Origin: Ignelater luminosus
Lineage: Eukaryota > Arthropoda > Insecta > Coleoptera > Elateridae
DNA: 64,000 nt
Direction: 5' to 3'
Assembly: GCA_011009095.1 (NCBI GenBank)
Contig: VTPC01090570.1
Span: 557,233 to 621,232 of the forward strand
Shown piece after piece: positions 1-11,153 of this stretch (within the stretch, counting starts at the first letter, position 1; every line of letters starts with the position of its first letter). The translations under genes and the position numbers were made by a program. The notes beneath the pieces are model-generated. The model was given only the letters and a program-made list of their open reading frames with translations, was not told where the DNA came from and did not search any database.

Positions 1-486
1 AATCAATTAAAAATGAAGTTCCGTTACGTAAATCAGTGGTGTCTTGCGGTTGTTTCCTTCAGCAACAGGGTTTCAATCAGAAATTCTTCATCATTCAATG
101 TAATGATTGCAGAAATACATTTAACGTTTGCTTTGTTTCGCTGTTGTTACGATCTTGTGTTTGGTTTATTAAAATCGAACATTAACTAAATGAAACACTA
201 CAGTTTGCTTCGCTTTTTTTTTAATAGTACACCCTGTATATGCAAATTGTATTTATTAAAGTAATTTCGAAACAACTCGGTTATTATTACGACATGTAAC
301 TTGAAACAACTGTTTATTAAAATAAATTAAGTAATATACCGCAAAGGTTGTGATCTTATTGGTTTACATGTTAATTGTGTTATGCAATATTTTATGCTTT
401 CCCTACCGCAAAACCATTTTGCAAGTATTTCTAGTCATTAAATTGTTAACTAATAAATTGATTTAACAAATCTTAATTTTTTTTAG
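1..486 (+). other. Intron of FGFR (3' part)
   Basis: AT-rich sequence ending in a T-run and AG at 485-486 before the first recognisable exon. A TACAGGGTG-type transposon end motif (as CACCCTGTA, 230-238) is the only notable site. A 58-codon frame from an ATG at 13 has no FGFR-like content. Confidence 0.7.
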
Positions 487-876
487 GAACAGGACAAACA
501 ACATCACAATCACCAGATATAGAAATAAATAATCAAGACGACGATGACAATCATGATACAATAGAAAAACCAGGTTTTGGTGAGCCACAGCGGGAAAGAG
601 CGCCATATTTCACAAATTTGAAAAAAATGTCTAAAATCCATGTAAAACCTGCTGGTAACATGATCAGTTTAAAATGTAAAGCAGGAGGATATCCAACACC
701 TAATGTAACTTGGTATAAAAATAACGAAGTACCTACAAGACATTTAGGGAGCGTCCGATACGGACAGTGGTCTTTGACTTTAGAAGATCTCGTTACAGAT
801 GATTCTGGAACGTACAGATGTGTCGTTTGTAATGCTTTAGGGTGCATTGATTTTAATTACACAGTTGATGTCGTTG
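487..876 (+). CDS. FGFR: FGFR exon: acid box and Ig2 domain
   Basis: The acceptor follows a T-rich tract (AG at 485-486) and the donor is GTAAGT at 877. The frame starts at 489, so two bases complete a codon from the preceding exon, and the exon leaves in phase 1. The first 30 or so residues include an acidic run (QDDDDNHD) matching the FGFR acid box. Then comes a full Ig fold: a Lys-rich A strand (KKMSKIHVKPAG) typical of the heparin-binding face, first Cys in SLKCKAGG, Trp in VTWYKN, and second Cys in the DSGTYRCVV motif. The ATG at 618 is internal and not a translation start. Confidence 0.96.
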
Positions 877-941
877 GTAAGTATGACTTATAACGTGCGT
901 TTAAAAAAGAAAATTTAATAGCATTTTCAAATTTAAAACAG

Positions 942-1138
942 AAAGGTTTCCATCAAAACCTTATATTAAAGATGGATACCCACAGAATAAGACTGTGTTA
1001 GTAAATTCAACTACAGCACTAGAATGTCCTCAAATGATTGCTGATCTTGAACCGTTTTTACAGTGGATAAAGCCCACCAATTTCTCTATAGATTTTCCTA
1101 ATAGTAATGATACTGCTCCTAAAGGAACAATAGTACAG
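942..1138 (+). CDS. FGFR: FGFR alternative exon 2a: first half of Ig3
   Basis: It is separated from the Ig2 exon by a 65-nt intron (877-941) and enters in phase 1 (the split codon gives Glu). It runs 197 nt and ends in phase 0 before a GTACCA donor. It encodes a PQNKTV start with an N-glycosylation sequon, the first Ig cysteine (ALECPQM) and the core tryptophan (LQWIKP), followed by an Asn/Asp-rich stretch. Its half-domain matches that of the exon at 2751-2902, but it is longer and more diverged from the usual FGFR Ig3 sequence. It lacks the second Cys, which the exon at 7253 supplies. Confidence 0.9.
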
Positions 1139-2750
1139 GTACCATAGAAATATTTATTGGATATAAGGTGGCTTTTTGGTGGAGGGTTTTATAAATTTCA
1201 AAACAATGATGTTTGTACTTTCAAATGGTTTTTTTGGGTCTTTCTTTGATGTTGTTGGTTTTGTTGGTGGAGGGTCTCTACGCTTCATTACATACCATGC
1301 ACCTCTTGTTGAATAAATAAATGTTATTAAATAAATAAATTTTTTGTTACACATGTTTTTCTTCCTAGCAGCTTTTGTGTTTCTAATTTAAATTTTCATT
1401 TTATTCAAAAGGTTTAATTTTACAGTTTCTCGAATAATAGCACATAGAAAGTTGGAAACAATTGACATTGTGGTTATTGTAACTAATTCAGAGTTTCAAT
1501 TACAATTTCCCAATATAGCTGTTACCAACAGAAATAGAATAGCAATAAAAGCATAATCCAAGGCTTGAATATTTATGTTGATAAAAACTGGGCAACAGGA
1601 TTTAATGTTTGGGATAAATTGTATTTTAATTAAATATAAAGTTCTCACAACCATTCTATTTTTAATTTCATAGGTTTCATAGGATATCATATATCTTTAG
1701 TAAAATAACCCTGAGTTATGGTAAATGTATTTCTGTTAAATATTTCACGATAATCTAATTTGACTAACAATGTGTGGGTCAGTTGAAATGGAAATACAAG
1801 TTGGAGAGTTTAATTTTGTTTGATTGCATTGAATGACTCACAGGAATGATTGTCTTTTTTCTTAAGTTTTTCTGTGAATGTAAATTGATTCTTTTTTGTT
1901 TTAGGGATACCACAAGAGTAATTTGTTGCTCTCATCAAGTATAATTTATCAATGTGTTGGCTATTTGTGACTAACACTAGTTAATAAATCAATTTCCACA
2001 TTTGCAAACTATGAATAAAAGGATTCTTTGATTTAATTCTAAAATTGGTTTTAGAATCGAGTTGACTTGAGGCGGTCTTATCTATTTTAATTATTTCACC
2101 TAATCTTCATATTATCCGTAATCATATTTTTATAGGATAAAACTATCGGCTGTGATTAAAATTATCAATCATGACAAGATAATGCTCTATAAATTTGTCT
2201 ATATAACTACATTTTATAAACCGATCAATAGGTAATTGTACCAACTTCAGAAATTCGGGAAAAACATTCCCGTGTCTCTAATTTAAGTTTTTGGTTCGCT
2301 TTTCCAATACAAAACAATGAAAAAGGTTTCTATTAGTTTGACGATTTTTACTAAGGAAGAAAGAAGAAAGAAAGATCTTCCTATACAAAACCACTTGTTC
2401 TAATGATTTCTTTATTTGCTTGATATTTTTGGTGAAAATACAAATCTTACATTACAAGTTTTGTTGATGTCCAACAGAAAATTATTTGTGTTGTCTAGGA
2501 AAAATCTCTAGTTTTCATTTTATTAATCCTGTATAGTTTTGTTTCGCATTTATAAGCATAAAGCTACTGTGATTGCAACTTTTCTACGTTATACTATTAA
2601 TCATACAGGGTGTTTCAGTCTAGTATTGTAATAATGATTTAAAAAATTTTTATTTCAGTTATTTTTAATTTCTATTAACATCAAAAGATTTAATTTTTTT
2701 ATATTAACAATAATATATGTGGTGTTATTATGTTCCTTCTTTAATTTTAG
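1139..2750 (+). other. FGFR intron between the alternative Ig3 exons
   Basis: 1,612 nt of AT-rich sequence with no other exon-like frame. A TACAGGGTG motif lies at 2604-2612, about 140 nt before the acceptor of the second alternative exon. Any base-pairing elements that enforce exon choice would be expected here, but none was identified by eye. Confidence 0.7.
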
Positions 2751-2902
2751 AGCGGTATCACAACAGGCCTATTCTAACAGAACCTCCTCAAAACAAAACC
2801 GTTGTTGTTGGCAGTAATGTCAACTTCAGTTGCACGTTTGTATCTGATTTAAATCCTCATATTTACTGGGTGAACGGGATTCCCGGAAATGGTACTCTTA
2901 AG
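2751..2902 (+). CDS. FGFR: FGFR alternative exon 2b: first half of Ig3
   Basis: Acceptor TTTTAG at 2745-2750 and donor GTACTT at 2903. It is 152 nt, phase 1 in and phase 0 out, exactly like the exon at 942-1138. It encodes ERYHNRPILTEPPQNKTVVV, then a SNVNFSCTF cysteine and an HIYWVNG tryptophan. This is close to the canonical FGFR Ig3 N-terminal half (RPIL..., NKTV, G-SNV-F-C, PHI-W). Placing it directly after the exon at 942-1138 would shift the frame and reach TAA after nine codons, so the two exons cannot both be included productively. Confidence 0.92.
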
Positions 2903-5900
2903 GTACTTATCATTTCTAACATTATATAATTGTTTGTTTTATAGACCTAGCAGAATTTGTATAACTATTAGAGCTAGTATTTATAAACATTAAGAATTGA
3001 AGCCAATTATGCATTAATTTACAATGAAGAATGTATAAATTACATTTATCTACATTATTTGTGTACCATACAGGAGAACTGAATCGATTAAAGTAACATA
3101 TTCTACTGGGTTGTTGAGAAAAATTTTAAATCTAAAATACCTACTGTATTAATTCGATGGCGTTCAGGGGAACGAAAAAAAATTAATTCTAATTATGCTC
3201 TTAACACAATACAGGAGTATAACCCTCAAATAGTCCACACACGGATTAGTTAGATAGTTAGAAATCATTAATGCACCTACTAGTGTACTACATTCTGGAA
3301 TAGAAAGATATAGACCGTTCAAGTGTATGTCTACCTTAAACATACGAGCATCATCAAGCTTAAATGTTCCAAAACATTATGGCTCTTACACCATTATTCT
3401 GAGAAGCGTAAAGTGCACGTCCTCAAGTCGAATATCCTGGAAGGAATGCAAGACTGTATTAAGGGGGGTTAAAATAATTATTGAAAATTCCAAATTAATA
3501 CGAAATAAAGTTTTACAGAATGTTACTTTTATAGACCCAACAGCATTCTGCAATCATTAAATGTTGTACGGTGTTAACTAGATATGCAGCCATAATGACA
3601 AATAAGATTAGATTTGATGGGCGAAACTTATACTACTCAATAAAACCTGAATAAAAACTACTTTCAAACTCATAATCAACACAATGAAGGAACTGCAAAG
3701 AAATTTTTTTCGAAAGGCTCTGTCGAAGTCCAACATTTGGAAGAGTGAAAACTACTTCAAATTAATATTCTTACTAAACTATTCCATTCTGATATTTCTT
3801 GATGGTAGTGGAGAAGACCACCTTCTGAGAACAAAATTGAGAAAGGGAAAATGTGTCTTGGTATCGTCATATTGACTTCAATCAAACAGGTATAGCGCAA
3901 GTAATTTAGAAAGAAACAAACAGCTTTCAGAAATTCAAGCATAAAAGAAGTTGTCAAAACTGCGAATAGGATTATGCCAAGAAGCCAATCATTAACTAAA
4001 AATATTAAAAGCAAAACCATTCGATATAAGCAGCTATGACGAATTTGAATGAAAATATAGACAATCTAATGGTACAGTTCTACATTACAAACGTTTTTTG
4101 AACGAATTGTCTAACTAATTAATCAAGTAGAAAAATATAGGGAAGATATGGGTTTGTTTGTCCAAAACTGTCCTTGAACCCATAGTTTGGAGCTTGAACA
4201 CGAAACGCTTGAATCGTAATAGACCACTCGATTCCATATGATCAAAACGTAAAAATACGACAAAATAAAATAATAACAAAAAAAGAGACTTTTAGGAAGA
4301 TACATGCCATACGAATATCTCTGATACCCACAAATTGATTCTCTTTTGTTTTCGAATGCGTCGAGTTTAATGATGGAGCGCAAAAAATGTTTAGTGGATA
4401 CCGCCTTGTTGCCCACTGAATTAGTGCATCTAAGCAATTTATGATAATTACTTTTCCGATAATAATCTCTCGTTACTGATTTAGGACTGAAACCGGCCCT
4501 GACGTTTAAATGTTCCTGAAGGACTGTTTTTAATTTTCTCTCAAACTGTGTTTTGAACAAAGCTAACTAGATGTTTTATTATTGATAGTAACTTTTGGAA
4601 ATTTGGTTTGCTTCACAGAAAAGCTAAATGTTGTTAAAATGCCTCCCAATTAGTTTATAATTTACTTTCTACATTTCTAGTAATAAACGCTACGTTTGTA
4701 GACTACGAAACGTCCTATATAATTCCGTTTTAATTTGAGATACACGTTTACAATAAAGGTTTCCTCTCAAGGACGATCTATTATGTTTAAATATAAACTT
4801 GTAGAAGCTTAAAAGATTAAGTCTAATTTTCTGGTTTTGTTTGGAAATGTTCTTCCACGCAAATTTAGATATCTGAGGGTAGAAACATAATGCTGAAAAG
4901 ACAGAAATTATATATTGTACAAACGTTTAAATTGTATTATTTCGCACCGTATGTCTAATCTTGTATTTGCGTCAGACAAATAAGGTCCCCTACATTTGAG
5001 CATTTGAGAAATATTGCGGTTTCAACTTTCTGCATATACAGAAAATTTGCTGGCTAATGATCCAAACTGAGTTCGTTGTTTATTTAAGATGTTTATCGAA
5101 ATAGACTGGAATGATACTAATAAAAACTAATTTTAAATTTCCTGTTTAATTTTAGTTTTAATGAAAGATCGTATTTTTGAGCTATAATATCTCGCTCGAT
5201 AAGTAGTATTACTTTAAATACTGGAGTCAGTAATCAAGATTCGGATAAATGTCTTTTGTGCTTTAAGCTTATTTTCATTATTCATCAAAAAATTATTTTA
5301 TGTTGGATATTCATTGTAGCGGTAAATTACTCTTTGACTGTAAAGTTAACTTTGCTGTCTCGACAACTTAATATTATTTAAAATTTAAAATTTTGACTTT
5401 TCATTAATTTATTCGCATCTGGGGATGTCAGTAAAATGTAATAAACAAAAGGTAGAAATGCGAATGTGAATTTTGCTTTTGTATTCTTGGTTTGATTTTT
5501 AAATGTTTTTGAATTCGGTTTTAAGAGCATGTATTAAAAGTGAAAATCCCTTTTACATTCATGTTCAGTGATGGTTTAATGAAACCTATGCCCATAGGCA
5601 CATAGATATAAACCAACAGAGCGTCTCTTTTATAATATGTATAACCCATTTTTCCTCGATACGATATTTTTTTTTATTTAAAATCTGACTTACGTAATCC
5701 ATTATTTTATTAACCACATAATAACGAAAATAATCCTTAAAGATTCTAAACTAAATATTTTATTTTAGCAATCGTCACTTTATCTTGTCACTTTTGCTAT
5801 AGGAAATTATCATCGCCTTATAGTTCATCATCCTTACCAATAGAAAAATAATCACAACCTTGTCAATGACTGAAGACCATCTTGATTAGCACCTCGATTA

Positions 5901-7252
5901 CGTCAAAGCAGGAAGTAAAATCTCATTTGAAACTAGCATAAACTTCGATCATGTATAAACATAAATAATGAAATAGTTAATGTCAGTTATATAGGTAATG
6001 AGAATACTGACTTGACGAAAACAAAAAATAAAAATTGAAAAACAGGAAAACATGAGTTTGTTAATTTTTCTTTCCTAGCACACCTATAAAGCTTGGCATT
6101 TCAATTTAGAGACACTTTATGACTCTCTACATAGTGTTCAGTTATGCATACTTTATGATTTATTAACAGATTGAGAAACACTAAAGGACAGGAAAACAAC
6201 TATTTCAATTGCTACTTCACTACGGAAGTTACTGGAAAATTGTGTATTAAAAGATATGACGGCCACATCATAAAGACACTACAGTATCAAAAGCGGGGTT
6301 GCCAAAAATGTTTCTAGATTTATGGTCTTGGAATCTACAAATTGACTTGGCTATTGCGAAAGTCTTACGAGACATTATAAAAGTAACTATTTGATAAAAT
6401 TCATAGATTGGCTAAATCAAAACAGACTTGATTAGCACGAAAAGAACAAATTTAGGTCAACCAAGATAAAAAGGAATATTATCTAAAAAAAAGTTTTATC
6501 CAAGAAGAATGACATTAGTCTTTATACCCTTCATACATTTGAACACGTCTTCTTTATCTAAATATGATTCTATAAAAAGGCCATTGAGCCAGTGAAATAT
6601 TTCTTGGATGTCGTGGGAAACTTTATACACTGGGATCACAAAGGAAAAGTCATGTGCAAGTCAAAGAAAATAATGGGCAAATAATTTTTATTTTCAAAAA
6701 TCCATCTGAAATGTTTCAGATACAACTACAAATTCTGCTAAGTCAATTCATTAATTTTCTTTTAATATCAGGAGATAACCCATCTGAAGTTGATAGATGG
6801 GATATCTTTTATGTTTTTAACTTTTACATCTAATTCATTGTAATTTTTTGTTGTAATATTTCCATAAATTCATTAAAGGTGTTTGACTAATACCTTGATG
6901 TGTTTGTAAATAATAATAATAACACTGATAACATTGGATTAAAGTTTTTAAATGTTCCTATTGAATAGAATCATGGGAAAAATGTTTTATACATATGAGG
7001 ATTGTGTAGCCCAGTGAGTTGTCAACAATACTACATATTTAATACATAAAAAGCGTTTTTTTATTATCTTGTATATAGCGAGTAGATCTACACTTAATTT
7101 GCATACTTTGTGCACAATCCTTGTATGGTATTCTAATATAGCATGCACTTTCAGTTTTTTGACGCTTTGTGTTACGTAACCTACATGGATGTCAGAAAAC
7201 CTTTTTGTTTATGTGATATAAAACGTAGGTATATTTTTATTTATTTAAACAG
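2903..7252 (+). other. Long FGFR intron inside the Ig3 coding region
   Basis: 4,350 nt, the longest intron in the visible gene. I see no further Ig-like exon in it, so a third alternative form was not found. Several short frames, including a 145-codon one on the minus strand at 4123-4560, show no recognisable family. The region 6170-6790 is slightly less AT-rich and may be an old insertion, but nothing supports a name. Confidence 0.65.
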
Positions 7253-7388
7253 ACTAGTGCCACATCACAAACTCCTGAAATACTGGAATTACATAATGTT
7301 ACATATGAATCTGAAGGATGGTACACTTGCGTAGCTGCTAATAGTCTAGGAGTGACTAGTGCAAGTGCTTACTTAAGAGTTGTCGACA
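7253..7388 (+). CDS. FGFR: FGFR exon: second half of Ig3 (constitutive)
   Basis: The exon follows AG at 7251-7252 and is read in phase 0. It encodes an E-F-G strand region with LELHNVTYESEGWYTCVAAN, which supplies the second Ig cysteine, then SLGVTSASAYLRVVD. In vertebrates this half is the alternatively spliced IIIb/IIIc position; here a single version is seen. It joins either alternative upstream exon without a frame change and leaves in phase 1 at the donor GTAAGT (7389). Confidence 0.95.
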
Positions 7389-7441
7389 GTAAGTGAAAAG
7401 GAAGTGTATAAAACTGCTTTCTAAACAATAGCATATTTTAG

Positions 7442-7559
7442 CTCTTGAAGAAGGATCACAACCACAATCTATGTTACTGGTTGGTTTAGCGGGAATTATA
7501 ACTGTGTTTACAATATGCGGTATTATTGCGGTTGTTGTTATTTTGAGGAAACTCAAACA
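7442..7559 (+). CDS. FGFR: FGFR exon: transmembrane segment
   Basis: Preceded by a 53-nt intron. After a short acidic stalk (TLEEGSQPQS) it encodes about 25 hydrophobic residues (MLLVGLAGIITVFTICGIIA and onward), followed by basic stop-transfer residues RKLKQ. This is the single membrane span that separates ectodomain and kinase. Phase 1 in, phase 2 out, donor GTAAGT at 7560. Confidence 0.94.
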
Positions 7560-9460
7560 GTAAGTTAAATAAGCTAAAATATGCATGCTGACTTTTTACG
7601 TTATTTTCTTCTAATCTAATAACACTTATAGTAGGGTTGATCTTTTTATTGAAAAAGACTAATTTATGCATTCTAAGGACATGTTATTTTCTATCTGCAT
7701 CAAATTCACGGAAAGATTGTTTTTATAACCTCCCTGAAATGAACTTTTTGCAAATTTTTATCACAGAGTCAAAGAAGGTGATTGTAAGTTCGCTGGTCAC
7801 TTTACAACGTTTTTATCTCTGAAGATGCGGCAAAAATCTAAAGGAAAAGTTGTTTGGTGTCTCTTGATTATAACTTTGAATAAGAAGAAAGAACTTCAAT
7901 GTTTACTATTTTTGTACAGTAATAGTTTACTTTTATTTTTCAAATGCAACACGCTATATGCTTCTTGCATGCTTAAATACAAAAGAGTTACAGGCTGGTT
8001 AACGAAATTACAATCACCCTGTATACCAGGCCTTTTAAAAGATTAACCCTAGATTATTTTGATTATTTATATTCTCGTATAAAAGTTCTTTTTTATTTAT
8101 TATTCTTTATAATTTTGCTTATGGTATAATAACTCCTATTTATTATAATTAGAGTATATAAGAGAAAGAGACAGAGTATTTATTGTTATGTGCTAGCTAT
8201 TAATTGCTTCAAAAACTGTACTAGTTTTATAAGTTGCTAGATAGAAGTTTTCTAAAAGAATAGTAATTATGGTTCATTCTAAATCGTTTGAAATAAGCAA
8301 GTAAAGAGAAACTATAGAAAAGGTCAGTAAATTGCCTTTTAAACAAGTTTTCTAGTCAATTTTTGTAGGCATAGCAAAGGTGTTCTATATGATTGTTATG
8401 CTCACCTACCATTATTATATTTAAATCTGGAAGGGCTGATTTTGATTAAGTTTGAAATGAGCATTCCAATTTCTGAAACAATCTAGCTTTGGAAAATCTA
8501 AGTTCCTGCAACTTGACTAGAACTGAACCAACTCTGATTGTATCCACATTTATAAAACAGAAAATTATATTAAAACGCGAATTGTTTTTGTTGGAAATGT
8601 ATACAAAAAGTATATCAAAGCAAGTGATCAAATTCTCTTTTATTTGCCGAAATTCCGTATCTCACAAATAGGAAATTAAATCTAAATAATATTTGCTTCA
8701 TTAAAAACGATAGAAGAGATGCTGCTATCAGCAATCTATTTGTATTTTTCTTTACGGAAATGCTGTATGTTTGGAGATGTATTTGTTTTATCACTGTTAT
8801 ACCATGGGCAACTCCATGCTAAATGATGGTAACACAATTTTATGAAACTACTTCTTATCAAAGTATAACACTTACTGTTCCAATTTCTGGTCATGGGCCT
8901 GAAATACAAACAAGAAGAGATGAATAATATTCTATCATGGAAATCTTGGTAGGGATATATAAATCAATCAAATGATGTATTTGAAAACCTAGCAAAAATA
9001 TCTGCACTTGAATTGCAAATTCATACCCTAAAAAGTACTTTAAGAATTGAAACTCATTATCTGTGATCTATCTGTTCTTGTTAGTATGAAAAATATGTGT
9101 AATGGAAGTGGCCTCTTTTACATTTCAATAAATGAAGTGTTTTGTCCCAAAAGAATGCGGTATTGTGGATTTTTACCTTTTAACCTTCAGAAATAAAAAA
9201 TCTTACCAGACTTAAATTTCAAACCGAGGCTGATTTAGCTTGATCAAAATTTTTTGAGTTGGGTGAACACAGGTATAGTGTCAAATGAAATAAAAATTTG
9301 GAAGTATCTTGACTTTAGACCTCTAGTATTTAATAAAGGCCTAAGCAAAGTCTGATAACAGAATTCCCAGTTTGTGCTCAGCAGATACTGTATATACTTT
9401 CTCTTCCTTACTCAATAATATTGTTTTGTTTTTCAATACTATACATAATTTCTATTTTAG
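7560..9460 (+). other. FGFR intron before the juxtamembrane exon
   Basis: 1,901 nt, AT-rich. One CACCCTGTA transposon-end motif lies at 8015-8023. No coding content or RNA gene was recognised; short frames on both strands look like chance. Confidence 0.7.
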
Positions 9461-9581
9461 AGAGAAGATGAAAAAATTACTAGCTATAGAAACTGCACGC
9501 GCTGCTGTAGTTACACAATGGACCAAAAAAGTTATTGTTGAAAAATTGCAAAATAATTCATCAAATGCTACTGAACCACTT
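9461..9581 (+). CDS. FGFR: FGFR exon: juxtamembrane segment
   Basis: A TTCTATTTTAG acceptor and GTAAGT donor bound 121 nt, entering in phase 2 and leaving in phase 0. It encodes a basic, Thr/Val-rich intracellular stretch, including ARAAVVTQWTKKVIVEK, then an Asn/Ser-rich linker. This is the membrane-proximal region that contacts adaptor proteins in FGFRs. I did not recognise a vertebrate-like FRS2 docking motif beyond the Val-Thr pair, and insect FGFRs are known to use a different adaptor (Dof/stumps). Confidence 0.9.
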
Positions 9582-9771
9582 GTAAGTAATCTTATGGTTT
9601 TACTCAATCTAAGCGTTTGCAGTTGTCCTGCAATTTATCTGATGCAAAAACTATGTAGTTTTACCAAATTAACAGTACACCCCCATGTTCATATAAAATC
9701 AATGCTGTACATGATTAGCAACAAGATTTCATTTCAGTAGGATCAATGTCTAATCAATTCCATTGTTTCAG

Positions 9772-10000
9772 TTAATGCCTGTTGTAAAAATTGAAAAACA
9801 AAAAACTCAGAGCAATAATGCACATGACATAATTTCTGAATATGAGTTACCCATGGATTCCGAATGGGAAATTCCCAGAGAATTATTATGTTTGGGCAAA
9901 ACACTTGGAGAAGGAGCTTTTGGAAAAGTTGTTAAAGCAGATGCTATTAGTTTGTTGAAACCAGGTGTTAATACTATAGTTGCTGTTAAAATGTTAAAAG
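9772..10000 (+). CDS. FGFR: FGFR exon: kinase N-lobe, glycine loop and VAVK lysine
   Basis: Starts after CAG at 9769-9771; an AG 35 nt earlier would put an immediate stop in frame. It encodes the FGFR lead-in ([16 protein letters not shown]), the ATP-binding glycine loop [10 protein letters not shown] and the catalytic lysine in VAVKMLK. It leaves in phase 1 at GTATGA (10001). The residues match an active kinase. Confidence 0.96.
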
Positions 10001-10203
10001 GTATGAATTGTTTTGTCATTATTTTTAATACGAGTCAGTTTTTTGGAAACATAATTTTGCTTTTAATTCGTAAATTCCATGGTCTGTCAAAATTCCTAAG
10101 TGTAAATATTCAAAATTATGAACCAACATATTAGGTAAAATTTACAATTTGGCGTAATGACAAGAATTCATTTTTGATTCAGACATTGGTTTTTCTTTCA
10201 CAG

Positions 10204-10508
10204 AAGGGCACACTGATAATGAAATGATGGATTTAGTATCTGAAATGGAAATGATGAAAATGATCGGAAAGCACATAAATATAATAAATCTTCTGGGTTG
10301 TTGCACACAAAATGGGCCTTTATATGTTGTTGTTGAATATGCTCCATATGGAAACTTAAGAGATTTCCTAAGGCAACATAGACCATCATCTGGTTATGAA
10401 CCCGCTATTGGAATTGTGGAAAAAGAAAAGAAAACCCTAACACAAAAAGATCTGGTGTCATTTGCATACCAGGTTGCAAAAGGAATGGAATATTTGGCTT
10501 CAAGAAGG
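10204..10508 (+). CDS. FGFR: FGFR exon: kinase N-lobe to hinge and insert
   Basis: Encodes the alpha-C helix with its glutamate ([20 protein letters not shown]), the [20 protein letters not shown] hinge region, [12 protein letters not shown], and a short charged kinase insert ([20 protein letters not shown]). It ends in the [12 protein letters not shown] helix just before the catalytic loop. The split-kinase layout is diagnostic of the FGFR/PDGFR class. Phase 1 in, phase 0 out, donor GTAAGT at 10509. Confidence 0.97.
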
Positions 10509-10562
10509 GTAAGTATAGAGAATTATTAAGATGTAATTTATTATAATTCTAAATCTTTTTAG

Positions 10563-10800
10563 TGTATTCATCGAGATTTAGCTGCAAGAAACGTGCTCGT
10601 AAGCGACGATTTCATTTTGAAAATTGCAGATTTTGGTTTAGCTAGAGATGTACATTGTAGTGATTATTATAGAAAAACTACTGATGGTAGATTACCAATA
10701 AAATGGATGGCTCCTGAAGCACTATTTCATCGTGTATATACAACCCAATCAGATGTATGGTCATATGGAATTTTGTTATGGGAAATCATGACGCTTGGAG
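10563..10800 (+). CDS. FGFR: FGFR exon: catalytic loop, DFG and activation loop
   Basis: After a 54-nt intron it encodes [13 protein letters not shown] (catalytic Asp, AAR signature of receptor kinases), [11 protein letters not shown] (Mg-binding DFG) and the paired activation tyrosines in [20 protein letters not shown]. It continues to [18 protein letters not shown]. All catalytic residues are present, so the kinase should be active. It leaves in phase 1. Confidence 0.97.
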
Positions 10801-10863
10801 GTAAACATTAATAAAAAATTATCCAGATTTAATCTTTATGTTCGTTTATTTGATGTGTTTCAG

Positions 10864-11153
10864 GTACACCTTATCCTTCTGTTCCAAGTGTAGAAAAACT
10901 GTTTCAACTTTTACGAAATGGTCATCGAATGGAAAAACCTCCATGTTGCTCCCTAGAGATATATCTTCTAATGCGAGATTGTTGGAGCTACCAACCAAAT
11001 GAACGTCCTATATTTTCAGAGTTAGTAGAAGACTTGGACAGGATTTTGACAATAACTGCAAATGAAGAGTACCTGGATTTGGGACTTCCCCAACTTGATA
11101 CCCCACCATCAAGTCAAGAATCTAGTGGAGATGAAGCTCCTTTTCCCTTCTAA
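10864..11153 (+). CDS. FGFR: FGFR last coding exon: kinase C-lobe and tail
   Basis: Completes the C-lobe ([20 protein letters not shown], then the [12 protein letters not shown] motif) and ends with a short acidic, Ser/Pro-rich tail after EEYLDLG. That tyrosine context matches the PLC-gamma docking site of vertebrate FGFRs. The stop TAA is at 11151-11153. The tail after the YLDL motif is only about 23 residues. Confidence 0.97.

Noticed and set aside
13-189. A 58-codon frame starting with ATG that could be a signal-peptide exon of FGFR
   Set aside because: Only a short hydrophobic stretch, no convincing donor in the right phase, and it ends in a stop before the acid-box exon.
618-893. ATG at 618 as the start of an Ig-domain protein
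   Set aside because: Coding text continues upstream in frame to the acceptor at 487, and the end runs into an intron. It is an internal Met of an FGFR exon.
942-2902. Reading the two Ig3 half exons as consecutive parts of a larger ectodomain
   Set aside because: Joining them shifts the frame and reaches TAA after nine codons, and both encode the same half-domain.
4123-4560. 145-codon minus-strand frame in the long FGFR intron
   Set aside because: No recognisable domain, no codon pattern or flanking gene signals; compatible with chance or a very old insertion.
9731-9771. Alternative acceptor TTTCAG about 35 nt before the kinase exon
   Set aside because: It would place TAG as the first codon in the required frame.
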